Source: CAWBJO01 sp963789175
Lineage (GTDB): Bacteria; Pseudomonadota; Alphaproteobacteria; Rhizobiales; Aestuariivirgaceae
DNA length: 64,000 nt
Reading direction: 5' to 3'
NCBI GenBank assembly: GCA_963789175.1
Contig: CAWBJO010000007.1
Location: forward strand, 496,001-560,000
Position numbers and translations under genes: made by a program. The notes below the pieces were generated by a model. The model made no database searches. It saw nothing but the letters and a program-made list of their open reading frames with translations, and was not told the origin of the DNA. Shown one piece after another: positions 8,208 to 16,317 of this stretch; positions within the stretch are counted from its first letter, which is position 1; each line of letters starts with the position of its first letter.

Positions 8208-9335
8208 TCAGGCCGTCTTCCGTGCCGTCTCCGCCAGGACTTCTGCGTAGAACGAGGTAACGGCCTCTCCCATCCGGTATGCGTTGAAACGGGCTCTCAC
8301 CTCGGTCACGCGCAGGATCGCATCGCGCTTTCGGTCTGAAAAATGGAGGAGAGCTTCCGAAATCGCCTTTGCGAGCCCGAAGGGATTTCCGGGTTCCACG
8401 AGACAGTCCTGCGGCAGCACCTCGGGCAGGCCGCCGACGTGCGAGGCGATGATCGGCACGCCGGCCGCCATCCCTTCGAGGGCCACGTATGGAAGGGCCT
8501 CCTTCTCGGAGGGGACGACGAGGAGCCGTGCCCGTCGCAACATCTCCGGCGCCGGCCGACGACCCACGAAAGCGACGCGGTCGTCGATCCCGAGGTCGGC
8601 GGCAAGCTTCTCGAGCTGTGCCCGCGAAGGACCGTATCCGACGATGGTCGCCGATACCGGAGGCTCGGGTCTCAGCATCGCAATCGCCTGGAGAAGCACA
8701 TGAACGTTCTTGAGGGGGCGCAACTCACCCACGAAGAGGATATCGATGTCGCCGGCAAACGACGGATCGGCAAAATCGTCGTCTCTGAGCCCATTGTGAA
8801 CAACGCGATGGGGAACATCGCGGAGCCCCACTTTCGAATCGAAGCAGCGCTTTTCCCAATCGCATACGAACAGGAGGCCGGCGGTGCGGCGGCGCATCCA
8901 GCGTTCCGCCGCCAGGAAGACAAGGCTTGCCGGCGTTGCGTGGTCGTAGTGCAGGCTACCGCCATGCGGCGTGTAGAAGGCGCGTGCGCCGGCCGAACTC
9001 GCCGCCAGTCGGGCAAGCGCGCCTCCCTTGGCGCCGTGGCCGTGGACCACGTCCGGCGCGATGCGTTCGACAAGACTGCGAAAACGCCGATAGACCAGCA
9101 CGTCTGCAACGCCCGGCAGGCGCGACATCGGGAGATGCGCCACGCCCAGACGACAGCATGCGGCGATCGGCTTCGCGGCCTGCGCGACCTCGTCTTCGGA
9201 GCCGCCGCAGGCGAGGCCCACCTCGTGCCCGAGGGCTGCCTGGACGCCGATCAGATCCGTCACATGACGCATCAGGCCGCCGATGGGGGCGCGAAGGACG
9301 TGAAGGATTCGCAACCGACTTTCCGTCAGAACCAC
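8208..9335 (-). CDS. Family 4 glycosyltransferase
   Basis: A GT-B retaining sugar transferase predicted to extend the exopolysaccharide repeat unit. N-terminal landmarks are RILHVLRAPIGGLMRHVTDL and VVHGHGAKGGALARL; the C-terminal donor-binding half has FVGELRPLKNVHVLLQA, VGYGPSRAQLEKLAADLG and the E-x7-E motif in PSEKEALPYVALEGMAAG. The start is GTG at 9335, overlapping the wza stop by 10 bases. About 90 bases separate it from the next gene. The sugar specificity is not readable. Confidence 0.9.
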   Translation of the reverse strand: MVLTESRLRILHVLRAPIGGLMRHVTDLIGVQAALGHEVGLACGGSEDEVAQAAKPIAACCRLGVAHLPMSRLPGVADVLVYRRFRSLVERIAPDVVHGHGAKGGALARLAASSAGARAFYTPHGGSLHYDHATPASLVFLAAERWMRRRTAGLLFVCDWEKRCFDSKVGLRDVPHRVVHNGLRDDDFADPSFAGDIDILFVGELRPLKNVHVLLQAIAMLRPEPPVSATIVGYGPSRAQLEKLAADLGIDDRVAFVGRRPAPEMLRRARLLVVPSEKEALPYVALEGMAAGVPIIASHVGGLPEVLPQDCLVEPGNPFGLAKAISEALLHFSDRKRDAILRVTEVRARFNAYRMGEAVTSFYAEVLAETARKTA

Positions 9336-9985
9336 CGCTCGCGAATGAGCAGGATGTCGCCGGGAAAGAGCTGGGCGGTGACGGGGACCCGATAGGTTTG
9401 CGTGCCGGTCGTCGATTTCCGCGTGAGGAGGGCGGAAGCGCGGTCGGCGCGCACACCGTAGCCTCCCGCGACGGCGACGGCATTCTGCACCGTCATCCCC
9501 GGCTGGTAGGAGTAGGCGCCTGCCTGGGTGACTTCTCCGGTGATGTAGACGGGGCGCGTGGCGATCACCTGGACCGACACCTGCGGCCGGCGGAAATAGC
9601 CGCGGCGCAACCCGGTTGCGATCATCCGACTGGCCTCGTTCGATGTCAGTCCGGCAAGTGTGACCTGGCCAAGGAAGGGGAGGATGATCGCGCCGGTGCC
9701 GTCAACCAGGTGCTCGCCGGAGAGGTCGGTTTCGCCCATCACGGACACCAGGACCTTGTCGCCAGCTCCGATGCGGTATCCCCCGTCCGCTTCGTAGGCG
9801 TTCGGCACCCCTGCAAAGGCGTAGGGCGGCGAGGTGGCGCGGGCCGAAACTGATCGAAGCGGTTGGCCGCCTCCGGATCCCATCGGGGCCGTCTCCCATT
9901 CCCCGCGACAAGCGGCCAGAAGCGTCACGAGCACCAACACGCCAAGAAAACTCCATTTCCGCACGAATTCTATCTCCGATGGCAT
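9326..9985 (-). CDS. Short polysaccharide export (OPX/Wza-type) lipoprotein
   Basis: Outer-membrane-associated export protein. A lipoprotein signal is clear: basic start, hydrophobic FLGVLVLVTLLAAC with the acylated Cys at about residue 26. The polysaccharide export domain follows (YRIGAGDKVLVSVMGETDLSG to GYFRRPQVSVQV) and then one SLBB-like segment (GEVTQAGAYSYQPGMTVQNAV). At 219 residues it is far shorter than E. coli Wza (about 380) and lacks the C-terminal membrane-spanning helix, as in short OPX proteins; how the polymer crosses the outer membrane is therefore unclear. First gene of the leftward operon, divergent from the Wzc-like gene. Confidence 0.88.
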   Translation of the reverse strand: MPSEIEFVRKWSFLGVLVLVTLLAACRGEWETAPMGSGGGQPLRSVSARATSPPYAFAGVPNAYEADGGYRIGAGDKVLVSVMGETDLSGEHLVDGTGAIILPFLGQVTLAGLTSNEASRMIATGLRRGYFRRPQVSVQVIATRPVYITGEVTQAGAYSYQPGMTVQNAVAVAGGYGVRADRASALLTRKSTTGTQTYRVPVTAQLFPGDILLIRERWF

Positions 9986-9997
9986 TCAAATGTAAGT

Positions 9998-10099
9998 TCT
10001 TGCTTAGCGTGCAGGCTAACCGAAGGTGGTTAGCGGCGAATTAAGGAGGGACGCGCCGGCGCTTAACCGAATGGTTACCGGAAAAGCTGATCTTGCTTA
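9998..10099. promoter_or_regulatory. Divergent control region with two TAACC/GGTTA inverted repeats
   Basis: The 142-base gap between the two exopolysaccharide operons holds a perfect 7-base inverted repeat GCTAACC-N6-GGTTAGC (10015-10034), a second TAACC-N4-GGTTA repeat (10064-10077), and TCTTGCTTA twice in direct orientation (9998-10006 and 10091-10099). The two palindromes share the same half-site and lie about 46 bases apart, as expected for a dimeric regulator acting on both directions. No clear -10/-35 pair could be assigned. The regulator is unknown. Confidence 0.5.
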
Positions 10100-10127
10100 C
10101 ATCAGGTTGCACGAAGGATGGAGTACA

Positions 10128-12350
10128 ATGTCAGGTTCAAACCCTGTTGCTGCGGCCCCTTCCCAGCTCGCAGCGCCGCTCGACTTGCGGGCAGGACTTT
10201 GGAGGCGCCGGCTTCTGATCGGCTGGGTCGGTGGACTGTCGCTAGTTGCCGGCCTGGCGGTGACGTTCCTCTCCGCTCCCTCCTATCGGGCCGAAGCGCG
10301 CGTGCTCATCGAGAACCTCGAGACCTCTTACGACCGATCGGAGAACGAGACGGTAATCGCGTCCCGGGTGCTCGACGAAAGCGAGCTTGGAAGCCAAGTC
10401 CAGGTCATCGCCTCGGGCGATATCGGAAAGCGGGTTCTCGAGGAACTCGATTTTCCGTCCGCCAGCGAACTCTCGGGAAAGCTCGCACCCTCCGGGCCAT
10501 TCGGCAGAGTCCTAGTCGCTCTCGGCCTCAAGGGAGACGCCAGCGGTCAGAGTGAACAACAGCGGGCGCTCGCCATCTACCGCGATGCGCTCACCGTCTA
10601 TCCCGTTCCGCAGTCGCGCGTGGTCGCCATCCGGTTCACGGCGACCGATGCCAAGACCGCTGCGGCCGTCGCCAACCGGGTGGCCCAGGTCTATGTGACG
10701 GCGACCCGCGAAGTCCAAAACGACAACATGGGGCGAGCGCGGGCCTGGCTCGCCGACGAAATCGAGCGGCTGCGGTCGAAGCTGGCGGGGGCGGAGACGG
10801 CGGTCGAGCAGTTCCGCATCGAGCACGGTCTGCTCAAGGGCACCGAGAACACGCTCGCGGCGCAGGAGCTTTCCGAACTGTCGAGCCAAATTACCCTGGC
10901 CGAGACTGCCCAAGCCGAACTCGAAGCCAAGGCAAGGGCCATCCGCGGAATGATGCGGGACCTAGGGACGGTCGATGCTTCGGCGCCGGTGCTCGATTCG
11001 GCGTTGATGCAGCGCCTGCGCGAGCAGCAGATCGCTTTGTCACGCGAGCACGGCGAGCTCTCCGCCGTCTATCTCGCCAACCACCCGAAGATGATCGCCG
11101 TCACCCACGATCTCAAGGAACTCGAACAGGCGGTGCACGATGAAGCCATGAAGGTCGTGCTGTCGTCCGAAAGCCAGGCGCAGACGGCTGCGGCGCGCGT
11201 AGCGGCACTCAGGACTCGCTTTGAATCCCTCAAGGCCGAGGCTGGCCAGGCCAACCGCGAAGAGGTGAGACTGAGGGCGCTCGAACGCGAAGCGGCGGCA
11301 AGCAAGACTGTTCTCGAGACCTATATGAGCCGCCTGACCGACGCCAATGCGCGGGGAACGCTCGCCGCGCAGCCCGGCGTGGCGAGGATCATCGAAGAAG
11401 CGGAGGTGCCGCCGAACCCGTACTTCCCGAAGGGAGGCCCGATTATCGTCCTCAGCGGCGCCGGCGGCCTGCTTCTCGGTGTCGGCCTGGCGTTCATGGC
11501 AATGGTCATGAGCCCGGACGAGAGTGTCCGGCGTCCCGCGCTCCCGGGTGCGAACGGTCCCGCGCCGCCGCCATCTGGTGAAGGCGCGACGGCGGTCCGA
11601 ACGATGTGGCCGAAGCCGGTGGAGCAGGATCCGAATGGCACGGCCGATGCGGCCAACGCTTCCCGTCCGCTCGAGCCCCTGTGCGAGATCGAGCCCTGCG
11701 AAACCGCGACGCAGGCGCGCATGCATGCCGCGGCGACCTTCACCCGTCCAGGCACCGGCTATTCCTTGGCCGTCAGGCCGATGGTCGGATGGATCCTAGG
11801 ACTTCGCCAATCCCTGGCGGCGCGGCGGATCCTGGTGACGGGCATCGGCTACGAGCGGCACGAAGCGGCAGCCGTCTCCCTGGCGCTCGGCCGCGCACTT
11901 GCTCTCAAGGGGATGAAGACGATCCTCGTCGATACCGACAGCGGTTCACGCGCGCTCGACCTCGCGCTTGGCGATCGCTTCCGGCGCACCGGCGCGGCGG
12001 GTGAGCAGATTCCCGCCGACAGCATCATGAAGGAAAGCGAGTCCGGCCTGTTCATATTCCAGGCGCCTCTCGATCCCGCGGCGTTGCCGGCACCCGCCAT
12101 GGGCAAGATCCTCGAGACGCTCGAGAGGACTTATGATCTGGTGGTCACGCATGGTTCGCCGGCCAGCCCGGTCAATGCAGCCTCGTGGGACAGCTTCCAG
12201 ATCGGCCTCGTCGTCGCGTCGGGGCGGTACACGCGAGAAGCCGCAACTGCGGTCGACATGCTGCGGGCCGGAGGCTTGAGCGATGTTCGGTTCATCCGAA
12301 CACGCGATTCACGTATCCAAATCGACATGAAACGTGCAGAAGGAGCTTGA
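10128..12350 (+). CDS. Wzc/GumC-like chain-length protein with degenerate kinase domain
   Basis: Inner-membrane polysaccharide co-polymerase predicted to set chain length and contact the export protein. The 740-residue product has a Wzz domain with one membrane helix near residues 35-55, a long coiled-coil periplasmic region, the GNVR-type segment leading to a second helix (IIVLSGAGGLLLGVGLAFMAM), a Pro-rich linker, and a CpsD/MinD-like cytosolic domain. In that domain the Walker A position reads VTGIGYERHEAAA, without GKS/T, and the A' motif is reduced to ILVDTDSG. No C-terminal tyrosine cluster is present. Tyrosine kinase activity is therefore unlikely. The ATG at 10128 has GGATGGAG upstream. 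Confidence 0.88.
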   Translation: MSGSNPVAAAPSQLAAPLDLRAGLWRRRLLIGWVGGLSLVAGLAVTFLSAPSYRAEARVLIENLETSYDRSENETVIASRVLDESELGSQVQVIASGDIGKRVLEELDFPSASELSGKLAPSGPFGRVLVALGLKGDASGQSEQQRALAIYRDALTVYPVPQSRVVAIRFTATDAKTAAAVANRVAQVYVTATREVQNDNMGRARAWLADEIERLRSKLAGAETAVEQFRIEHGLLKGTENTLAAQELSELSSQITLAETAQAELEAKARAIRGMMRDLGTVDASAPVLDSALMQRLREQQIALSREHGELSAVYLANHPKMIAVTHDLKELEQAVHDEAMKVVLSSESQAQTAAARVAALRTRFESLKAEAGQANREEVRLRALEREAAASKTVLETYMSRLTDANARGTLAAQPGVARIIEEAEVPPNPYFPKGGPIIVLSGAGGLLLGVGLAFMAMVMSPDESVRRPALPGANGPAPPPSGEGATAVRTMWPKPVEQDPNGTADAANASRPLEPLCEIEPCETATQARMHAAATFTRPGTGYSLAVRPMVGWILGLRQSLAARRILVTGIGYERHEAAAVSLALGRALALKGMKTILVDTDSGSRALDLALGDRFRRTGAAGEQIPADSIMKESESGLFIFQAPLDPAALPAPAMGKILETLERTYDLVVTHGSPASPVNAASWDSFQIGLVVASGRYTREAATAVDMLRAGGLSDVRFIRTRDSRIQIDMKRAEGA

Positions 12351-12387
12351 AAAGACAAGGGTTAATGAGGACGGCAGGCAAAGGGCC

Positions 12388-13449
12388 ATGAACCGTTTGG
12401 ATCTGATTCGCGGCGGAATCGAGCTCCTGTTCTATTCCGGTGCAGCTCGCCTGCTGACGCCCCTGTGCCGGGGGATCGGAGCCGTCTTCATGCTGCATCA
12501 CGTCCGCCCCGGCGGCGGCCAGCAGCGCGGCTTCGCTCCCAACCAGTCCCTGGAAATTGCACCAGACTTTCTCAACCGGGTCATCGAGCATTTGCGATCG
12601 CTCGGCTACGAGTTCGTCAGCGTGGCCCAGGCCGTCGAACGGATCCGCGAGGGCCGGGGGCAGCGGCGGCGCCCCTTCGTTGCCTTCGCCATCGACGACG
12701 GCAACAGGGACATCCTCGTCCACGCCTGGCCGGTGTTCCGGAAGCATGCCTGTCCGTTCACCATCTTCGTCGCCCCGGCCATCACCGACGGCACTTGCGA
12801 ATTGTGGTGGCGTGGCCTCGAGGCCGTGATCGCCGGCGAGCCGCACCTGTCGATCACCGTCGGTGGGCGTCGGTTCGACATGCCGACGGCGACCGACGCG
12901 CAGAAGTCGGCGGCCTGGCACCGCCTCTACTGGGCCGTCAGAACCATGGGAGAGTACGAGCAGCGGCAGTTCATCCGCGCGCTGTGCTCGGATCGGGGCA
13001 TCGACCTCAACGCCATCTGCCGCGCGGAAGCCATGACGTGGGACGAGCTCAAGGCGATCGCCTCCGATCCCCTGTGCAGCATCGGAGCCCACACGATCAA
13101 CCACTTCGCCCTGGGCGGACTTCCCATCGCGGATGCCGAAGCGGAAATGCGAGGCTCGGCGGAACGCATTACCGCCATGCTCGGCGTCCGGCCGCGCTGG
13201 TTCGCCTATCCCTACGGCGACCGGATCTCGGCGAGCCAGCGCGAATTCGAGCTGGCGCGGAATGCCGGCTTCGAGGCAGCTTTCACAACGCGGCGCGGCC
13301 TCATCCACAGCGCCCACGGCAATTCGCTGATGGCGCTGCCGCGGATCTCGCTCAACGGCCTCTTCCAGAATCTCCGCTATGTCGACGTGATGCTGTCGGG
13401 AGCGCCTTCGGCGATCTTCAACGGCTTCCGCCGCGTTGTGACCGTCTAG
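12388..13449 (+). CDS. Polysaccharide deacetylase (CE4/NodB family)
   Basis: Predicted to remove N- or O-acetyl groups from the exopolysaccharide. CE4 motifs are present: motif 1 as AIDDGNRD (both Asp kept, Phe replaced by Ile), motif 2 as IGAHTINHF (HxxxH zinc ligands), and motif 3 as FAYPYGD. No signal peptide is obvious. The ATG at 12388 matches the domain start better than the ATG at 12334, which overlaps the preceding gene. It follows the Wzc-like gene by about 37 bases, so both probably share one mRNA. Confidence 0.88.
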   Translation: MNRLDLIRGGIELLFYSGAARLLTPLCRGIGAVFMLHHVRPGGGQQRGFAPNQSLEIAPDFLNRVIEHLRSLGYEFVSVAQAVERIREGRGQRRRPFVAFAIDDGNRDILVHAWPVFRKHACPFTIFVAPAITDGTCELWWRGLEAVIAGEPHLSITVGGRRFDMPTATDAQKSAAWHRLYWAVRTMGEYEQRQFIRALCSDRGIDLNAICRAEAMTWDELKAIASDPLCSIGAHTINHFALGGLPIADAEAEMRGSAERITAMLGVRPRWFAYPYGDRISASQREFELARNAGFEAAFTTRRGLIHSAHGNSLMALPRISLNGLFQNLRYVDVMLSGAPSAIFNGFRRVVTV

Positions 13450-13652
13450 GCATCCGGCCGCAGCATCCAGCGGATGATCAGCATGGCGACCGGCAGCCAG
13501 GCAAAGCCGGCGGCGAGGAAGTAGGCCATCTGCGCCACAGGGCCGCATCCGCGTAGCAGTGCGCTGCCGATCAACATGGCTCCCAGGCAATAGCCCACCA
13601 GGAACGCCAGAGTGCCGAATGTGCCGATGAACTTTCTCGTCCGCATGCGCAT
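13446..13652 (-). CDS. DUF2842 small membrane protein
   Basis: A 68-residue protein with two hydrophobic segments (GTLAFLVGYCLGAMLIGSALL and AYFLAAGFAWLPVAMLIIRW) and the DUF2842 ends, a MRMRTRKFIGT start and WMLRPDA finish. The function is unknown. Two in-frame starts (13652 and 13646) differ by two residues. Its stop overlaps the deacetylase stop by 4 bases in convergent orientation, and it diverges from ctaA. Genes of this family are common in Hyphomicrobiales. Confidence 0.85.
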   Translation of the reverse strand: MRMRTRKFIGTFGTLAFLVGYCLGAMLIGSALLRGCGPVAQMAYFLAAGFAWLPVAMLIIRWMLRPDA

Positions 13653-13742
13653 GCGGCACCCATAGGGTCGTTGCCGCGGCCATGCAAGCTGCGTCGGTTG
13701 GCGCCTTGTCGCGATCGAAGTAATTTCCTAAAGCCGCATGGG

Positions 13743-14777
13743 ATGAGCAGGTCAGCGGGCAGACAACAGCGGATCGACGGCTTCGCGCGGGCCTGGCTAT
13801 GGTGCATCGCCTTCCTGGTGTTCGCCATGGTCATGGTGGGCGGCGCAACGCGGCTCACGGATTCCGGCCTGTCGATCACGGAATGGCAACTCGTGCTGGG
13901 CGTCGTTCCGCCGCTCGGCGAGGCGGACTGGACGGCAGCTTTCGAGAAATACAAGGCCATCCCGGAGTTCGCGATCGTCAATCCCTCGATGACACTGACC
14001 GAGTTCAAGTACATCTACTGGTGGGAGTGGAGCCACCGCTTTCTCGGCCGCATCATCGGGTTCGCTTTCTTCGCGCCTTTCGCGGTCCTAATCGTGATGC
14101 GCGGCCTGGAACGGTGGACGATCGTGAAGCTGGCCGTGCTCCTCACGCTCGGCGCGCTGCAGGGCGCGCTCGGCTGGTACATGGTGAAGAGCGGTCTCGT
14201 GACGCGGGTCGACGTCAGCCAGTACCGGCTTGCGGCGCATCTATTCCTGGCGGCCGTGATCTATGCAGGGCTCGTGTGGACGGCACTCGGCATCGGCATT
14301 CCCCCGCGGCCCCTCAGCCGTCCCTTGGCAATGGTCGCCGTCGTGCTGGTGGGGCTCGTGCTCCTGCAAATCGGGGCCGGCGGATTCGTTGCGGGCCTCG
14401 ATGCCGGGCTGTCTCACAACACGTTTCCGCTGATGGACGGGAAATGGATACCCGACGGCCTCTTCGTCATGACGCCGTGGTGGACGAACGTCTTCGAGAA
14501 TGCGCTGACGGTGCAATTCAACCACCGCATGCTGGCCTACGGTGTCTTCGCCGTGGCGCTCCTCAATGCCGTCGCGATGACGTCCTCAGGCCAGAAGGGT
14601 GCGCGCGAAATCAGCGCGTGGGCCGTCGTGTTCGGCGTCATGGTGCAGATGGTGCTGGGAGTGCTTGCGCTTATCGCGAGCGTGTCATTCCACCGGGCAC
14701 TGGTTCACCAGGCGAGCGCGTTCGTCCTTCTCACTGCGGCCGTCATCCACCTTCACCTGACGGCACGCCGGATCTAG
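13743..14777 (+). CDS. ctaA: Heme A synthase (COX15/CtaA type 2)
   Basis: Oxidises heme O to heme A in the inner membrane, needed for aa3-type cytochrome oxidase. About eight membrane helices; conserved heme-binding and family motifs are GGATRLTDSGLSITEW, EFKYIYWWEWSHRFLGR, RVDVSQYRLAAHL and FNHRMLAYGVF, supplying the paired His residues. The length of 344 from the ATG at 13743 is normal; the longer open frame upstream lacks homology. Its 3' end overlaps the next, convergent small gene by 4 bases. Confidence 0.95.
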   Translation: MSRSAGRQQRIDGFARAWLWCIAFLVFAMVMVGGATRLTDSGLSITEWQLVLGVVPPLGEADWTAAFEKYKAIPEFAIVNPSMTLTEFKYIYWWEWSHRFLGRIIGFAFFAPFAVLIVMRGLERWTIVKLAVLLTLGALQGALGWYMVKSGLVTRVDVSQYRLAAHLFLAAVIYAGLVWTALGIGIPPRPLSRPLAMVAVVLVGLVLLQIGAGGFVAGLDAGLSHNTFPLMDGKWIPDGLFVMTPWWTNVFENALTVQFNHRMLAYGVFAVALLNAVAMTSSGQKGAREISAWAVVFGVMVQMVLGVLALIASVSFHRALVHQASAFVLLTAAVIHLHLTARRI

Positions 14778-15004
14778 CGATTGCGGGATGCCAAGATCGT
14801 CCGCTCGGGCCGCGTCTCGGCTTCGACCGTGCCTTCGTCGTCCGGAAGCACCAGGCGATGCCACTCGCCGCTGTCGAGCACCATGTTTTCCTTGATCTCG
14901 CGCTCGAAGGCCCTGGATACGTCGTTGTTCCCGGCCAGGGCGACGATCGCGGAAGCCGATAGCAGCGCCATCGCTACAAATCCCATGATGAGCTTGTTGG
15001 TCAT
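14774..15004 (-). CDS. Small exported hypothetical protein
   Basis: A 76-residue ORF with a clear Sec signal peptide (MTNKLIMGFVAMALLSASAIVALAG) and a short acidic, soluble mature part ending ERTILASRNR. I do not recognise the family. Its stop codon shares 4 bases with the ctaA stop, in convergent orientation. No Cys is present, so it is not a lipoprotein or disulfide protein. Confidence 0.6.
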   Translation of the reverse strand: MTNKLIMGFVAMALLSASAIVALAGNNDVSRAFEREIKENMVLDSGEWHRLVLPDDEGTVEAETRPERTILASRNR

Positions 15005-15109
15005 CGATGAATTCTCCGTCGTCTAGGTCTTGAACTTGCGAGGGAACATAAGCGTTCCATGGCCGCATGCCATTCAAACCCCTACACGCTTTGCGCGACG
15101 GGAATCCGC

Positions 15110-15226
15110 ATGAGGTTCAATGAGTTGATTGCGCCGCTGGGGCAGGCTATCACGGCCGCTCGCGGCGTCGTGATCGAGCCATCGGAAGCGATGCGACGGC
15201 TTTTGCGCCAATCGGAGTTCCGCTAA
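15110..15226 (+). CDS. Candidate 38-residue small ORF upstream of argC
   Basis: An ATG ORF of 38 codons with an even, protein-like composition (starts MRFNELIAPLGQAI, ends LLRQSEFR) in an otherwise empty 260-base gap, ending 39 bases before the argC start. The ribosome site is weak (ACGGGA). It could be a small protein, an upstream leader, or chance. Confidence 0.25.
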   Translation: MRFNELIAPLGQAITAARGVVIEPSEAMRRLLRQSEFR

Positions 15227-15265
15227 AGGAACTGCGGGCGAGAGTTCTTGAAGGGGACTAAGGGC

Positions 15266-16315
15266 ATGGCGCGGCAGGACAAGATCAGGATCGGCGTCAT
15301 CGGCGCTTCAGGTTACACCGGGGCAGATCTTGTCCGCCTCGCGGCACGGCATCCCGGCATCGAGATCTCGGTCCTCACGGCGAACTCGCATGCTGGTAAG
15401 CCGGTCGCCGACGTCTTTCCACATCTCGCGCCCCTCGGCCTGCCGCCGCTGATCCGCAACGAGGAAGCCAACTGGGCAGACATCGATGCGGTGTTCTGCG
15501 GGCTGCCGCACGCGACGAGCCAGGAAGTCATCGCCGGTTTGCCGCGCCATCTCAAGGTGATCGACATGTCGGCTGATTTCCGGTTGCGGGACCCGGCCGT
15601 CTATGCGCAGTGGTACGGGGGTCCGCACAGGGCGCTCGATCTCCAGAAAGAGGCCGTCTACGGACTGACGGAATTCTACCGCGACGACATCCGCCAGGCG
15701 CGGCTCGTGGCGTGCCCGGGCTGCTATCCGACGGCCGTGCTGCTCATGCTGCTGCCGCTCGTCGAAGCTGGCGCCATCGACGCTGGCGATCTCATCATCG
15801 ATGCGAAGTCGGGCGTCTCGGGCGCCGGCCGCAGCCTGAAGCAGAACCTGCTCTTCTGCGAGGCAGGCGAGGGCCTGTCGCCCTACGGCGTCGCCGCCCA
15901 TCGGCACGCCCCGGAGATGGAGCAGGAAATCTCGAAGGTGGCGGGCCGGGAGGTGACCATCAATTTCACGCCGCATTTGATCCCGATGACCCGCGGCGAG
16001 CTGTGCACCACCTACGCACGCCTGAACAAGGGCACCACGGCGCAAGATGTCGTCCGCATCCTGGAGAACCGCTACAGGGACGAGCCGTTCGTCGGGCTGG
16101 CGCCGCAGGGCGTTTTCCCGGCGACCCAGCACGTTCGCGGCTCGAACATGGTGATGCTCGGCGCCTATGCCGACCGGATTCCCAACCGCATCATCCTCAT
16201 CTCGACGCTGGACAACCTGGTGAAGGGATCGGCCGGTCAGGCCATCCAGAACTTCAACCTGATGTTCGGACTCGGGGAAACGACGGGCCTGATGCAGGTC
16301 GCGTTGTTCCCGTAG
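15266..16315 (+). CDS. argC: N-acetyl-gamma-glutamyl-phosphate reductase
   Basis: Third step of arginine synthesis: NADPH-dependent reduction of N-acetylglutamyl-phosphate to the semialdehyde. N-terminal GVIGASGYTGADLVRL is the nucleotide-binding loop, the catalytic Cys is in VACPGCYPT (Cys153), and the His-containing segment YGVAAHRHAPEMEQE is present. The length of 349 is typical. I chose the ATG at 15266, behind AAGGGGACTAAGGG, over the in-frame TTG at 15248. The following oxidoreductase begins 2 bases after the stop. Confidence 0.96.
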   Translation: MARQDKIRIGVIGASGYTGADLVRLAARHPGIEISVLTANSHAGKPVADVFPHLAPLGLPPLIRNEEANWADIDAVFCGLPHATSQEVIAGLPRHLKVIDMSADFRLRDPAVYAQWYGGPHRALDLQKEAVYGLTEFYRDDIRQARLVACPGCYPTAVLLMLLPLVEAGAIDAGDLIIDAKSGVSGAGRSLKQNLLFCEAGEGLSPYGVAAHRHAPEMEQEISKVAGREVTINFTPHLIPMTRGELCTTYARLNKGTTAQDVVRILENRYRDEPFVGLAPQGVFPATQHVRGSNMVMLGAYADRIPNRIILISTLDNLVKGSAGQAIQNFNLMFGLGETTGLMQVALFP

Positions 16316-16317
16316 AG

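Noticed and set aside
3109..13449. Genomic island with tRNA attachment sites
   Set aside because: No integrase and no second copy of the tRNA 3' end was seen inside the window, so I do not call an island, only note the possibility.
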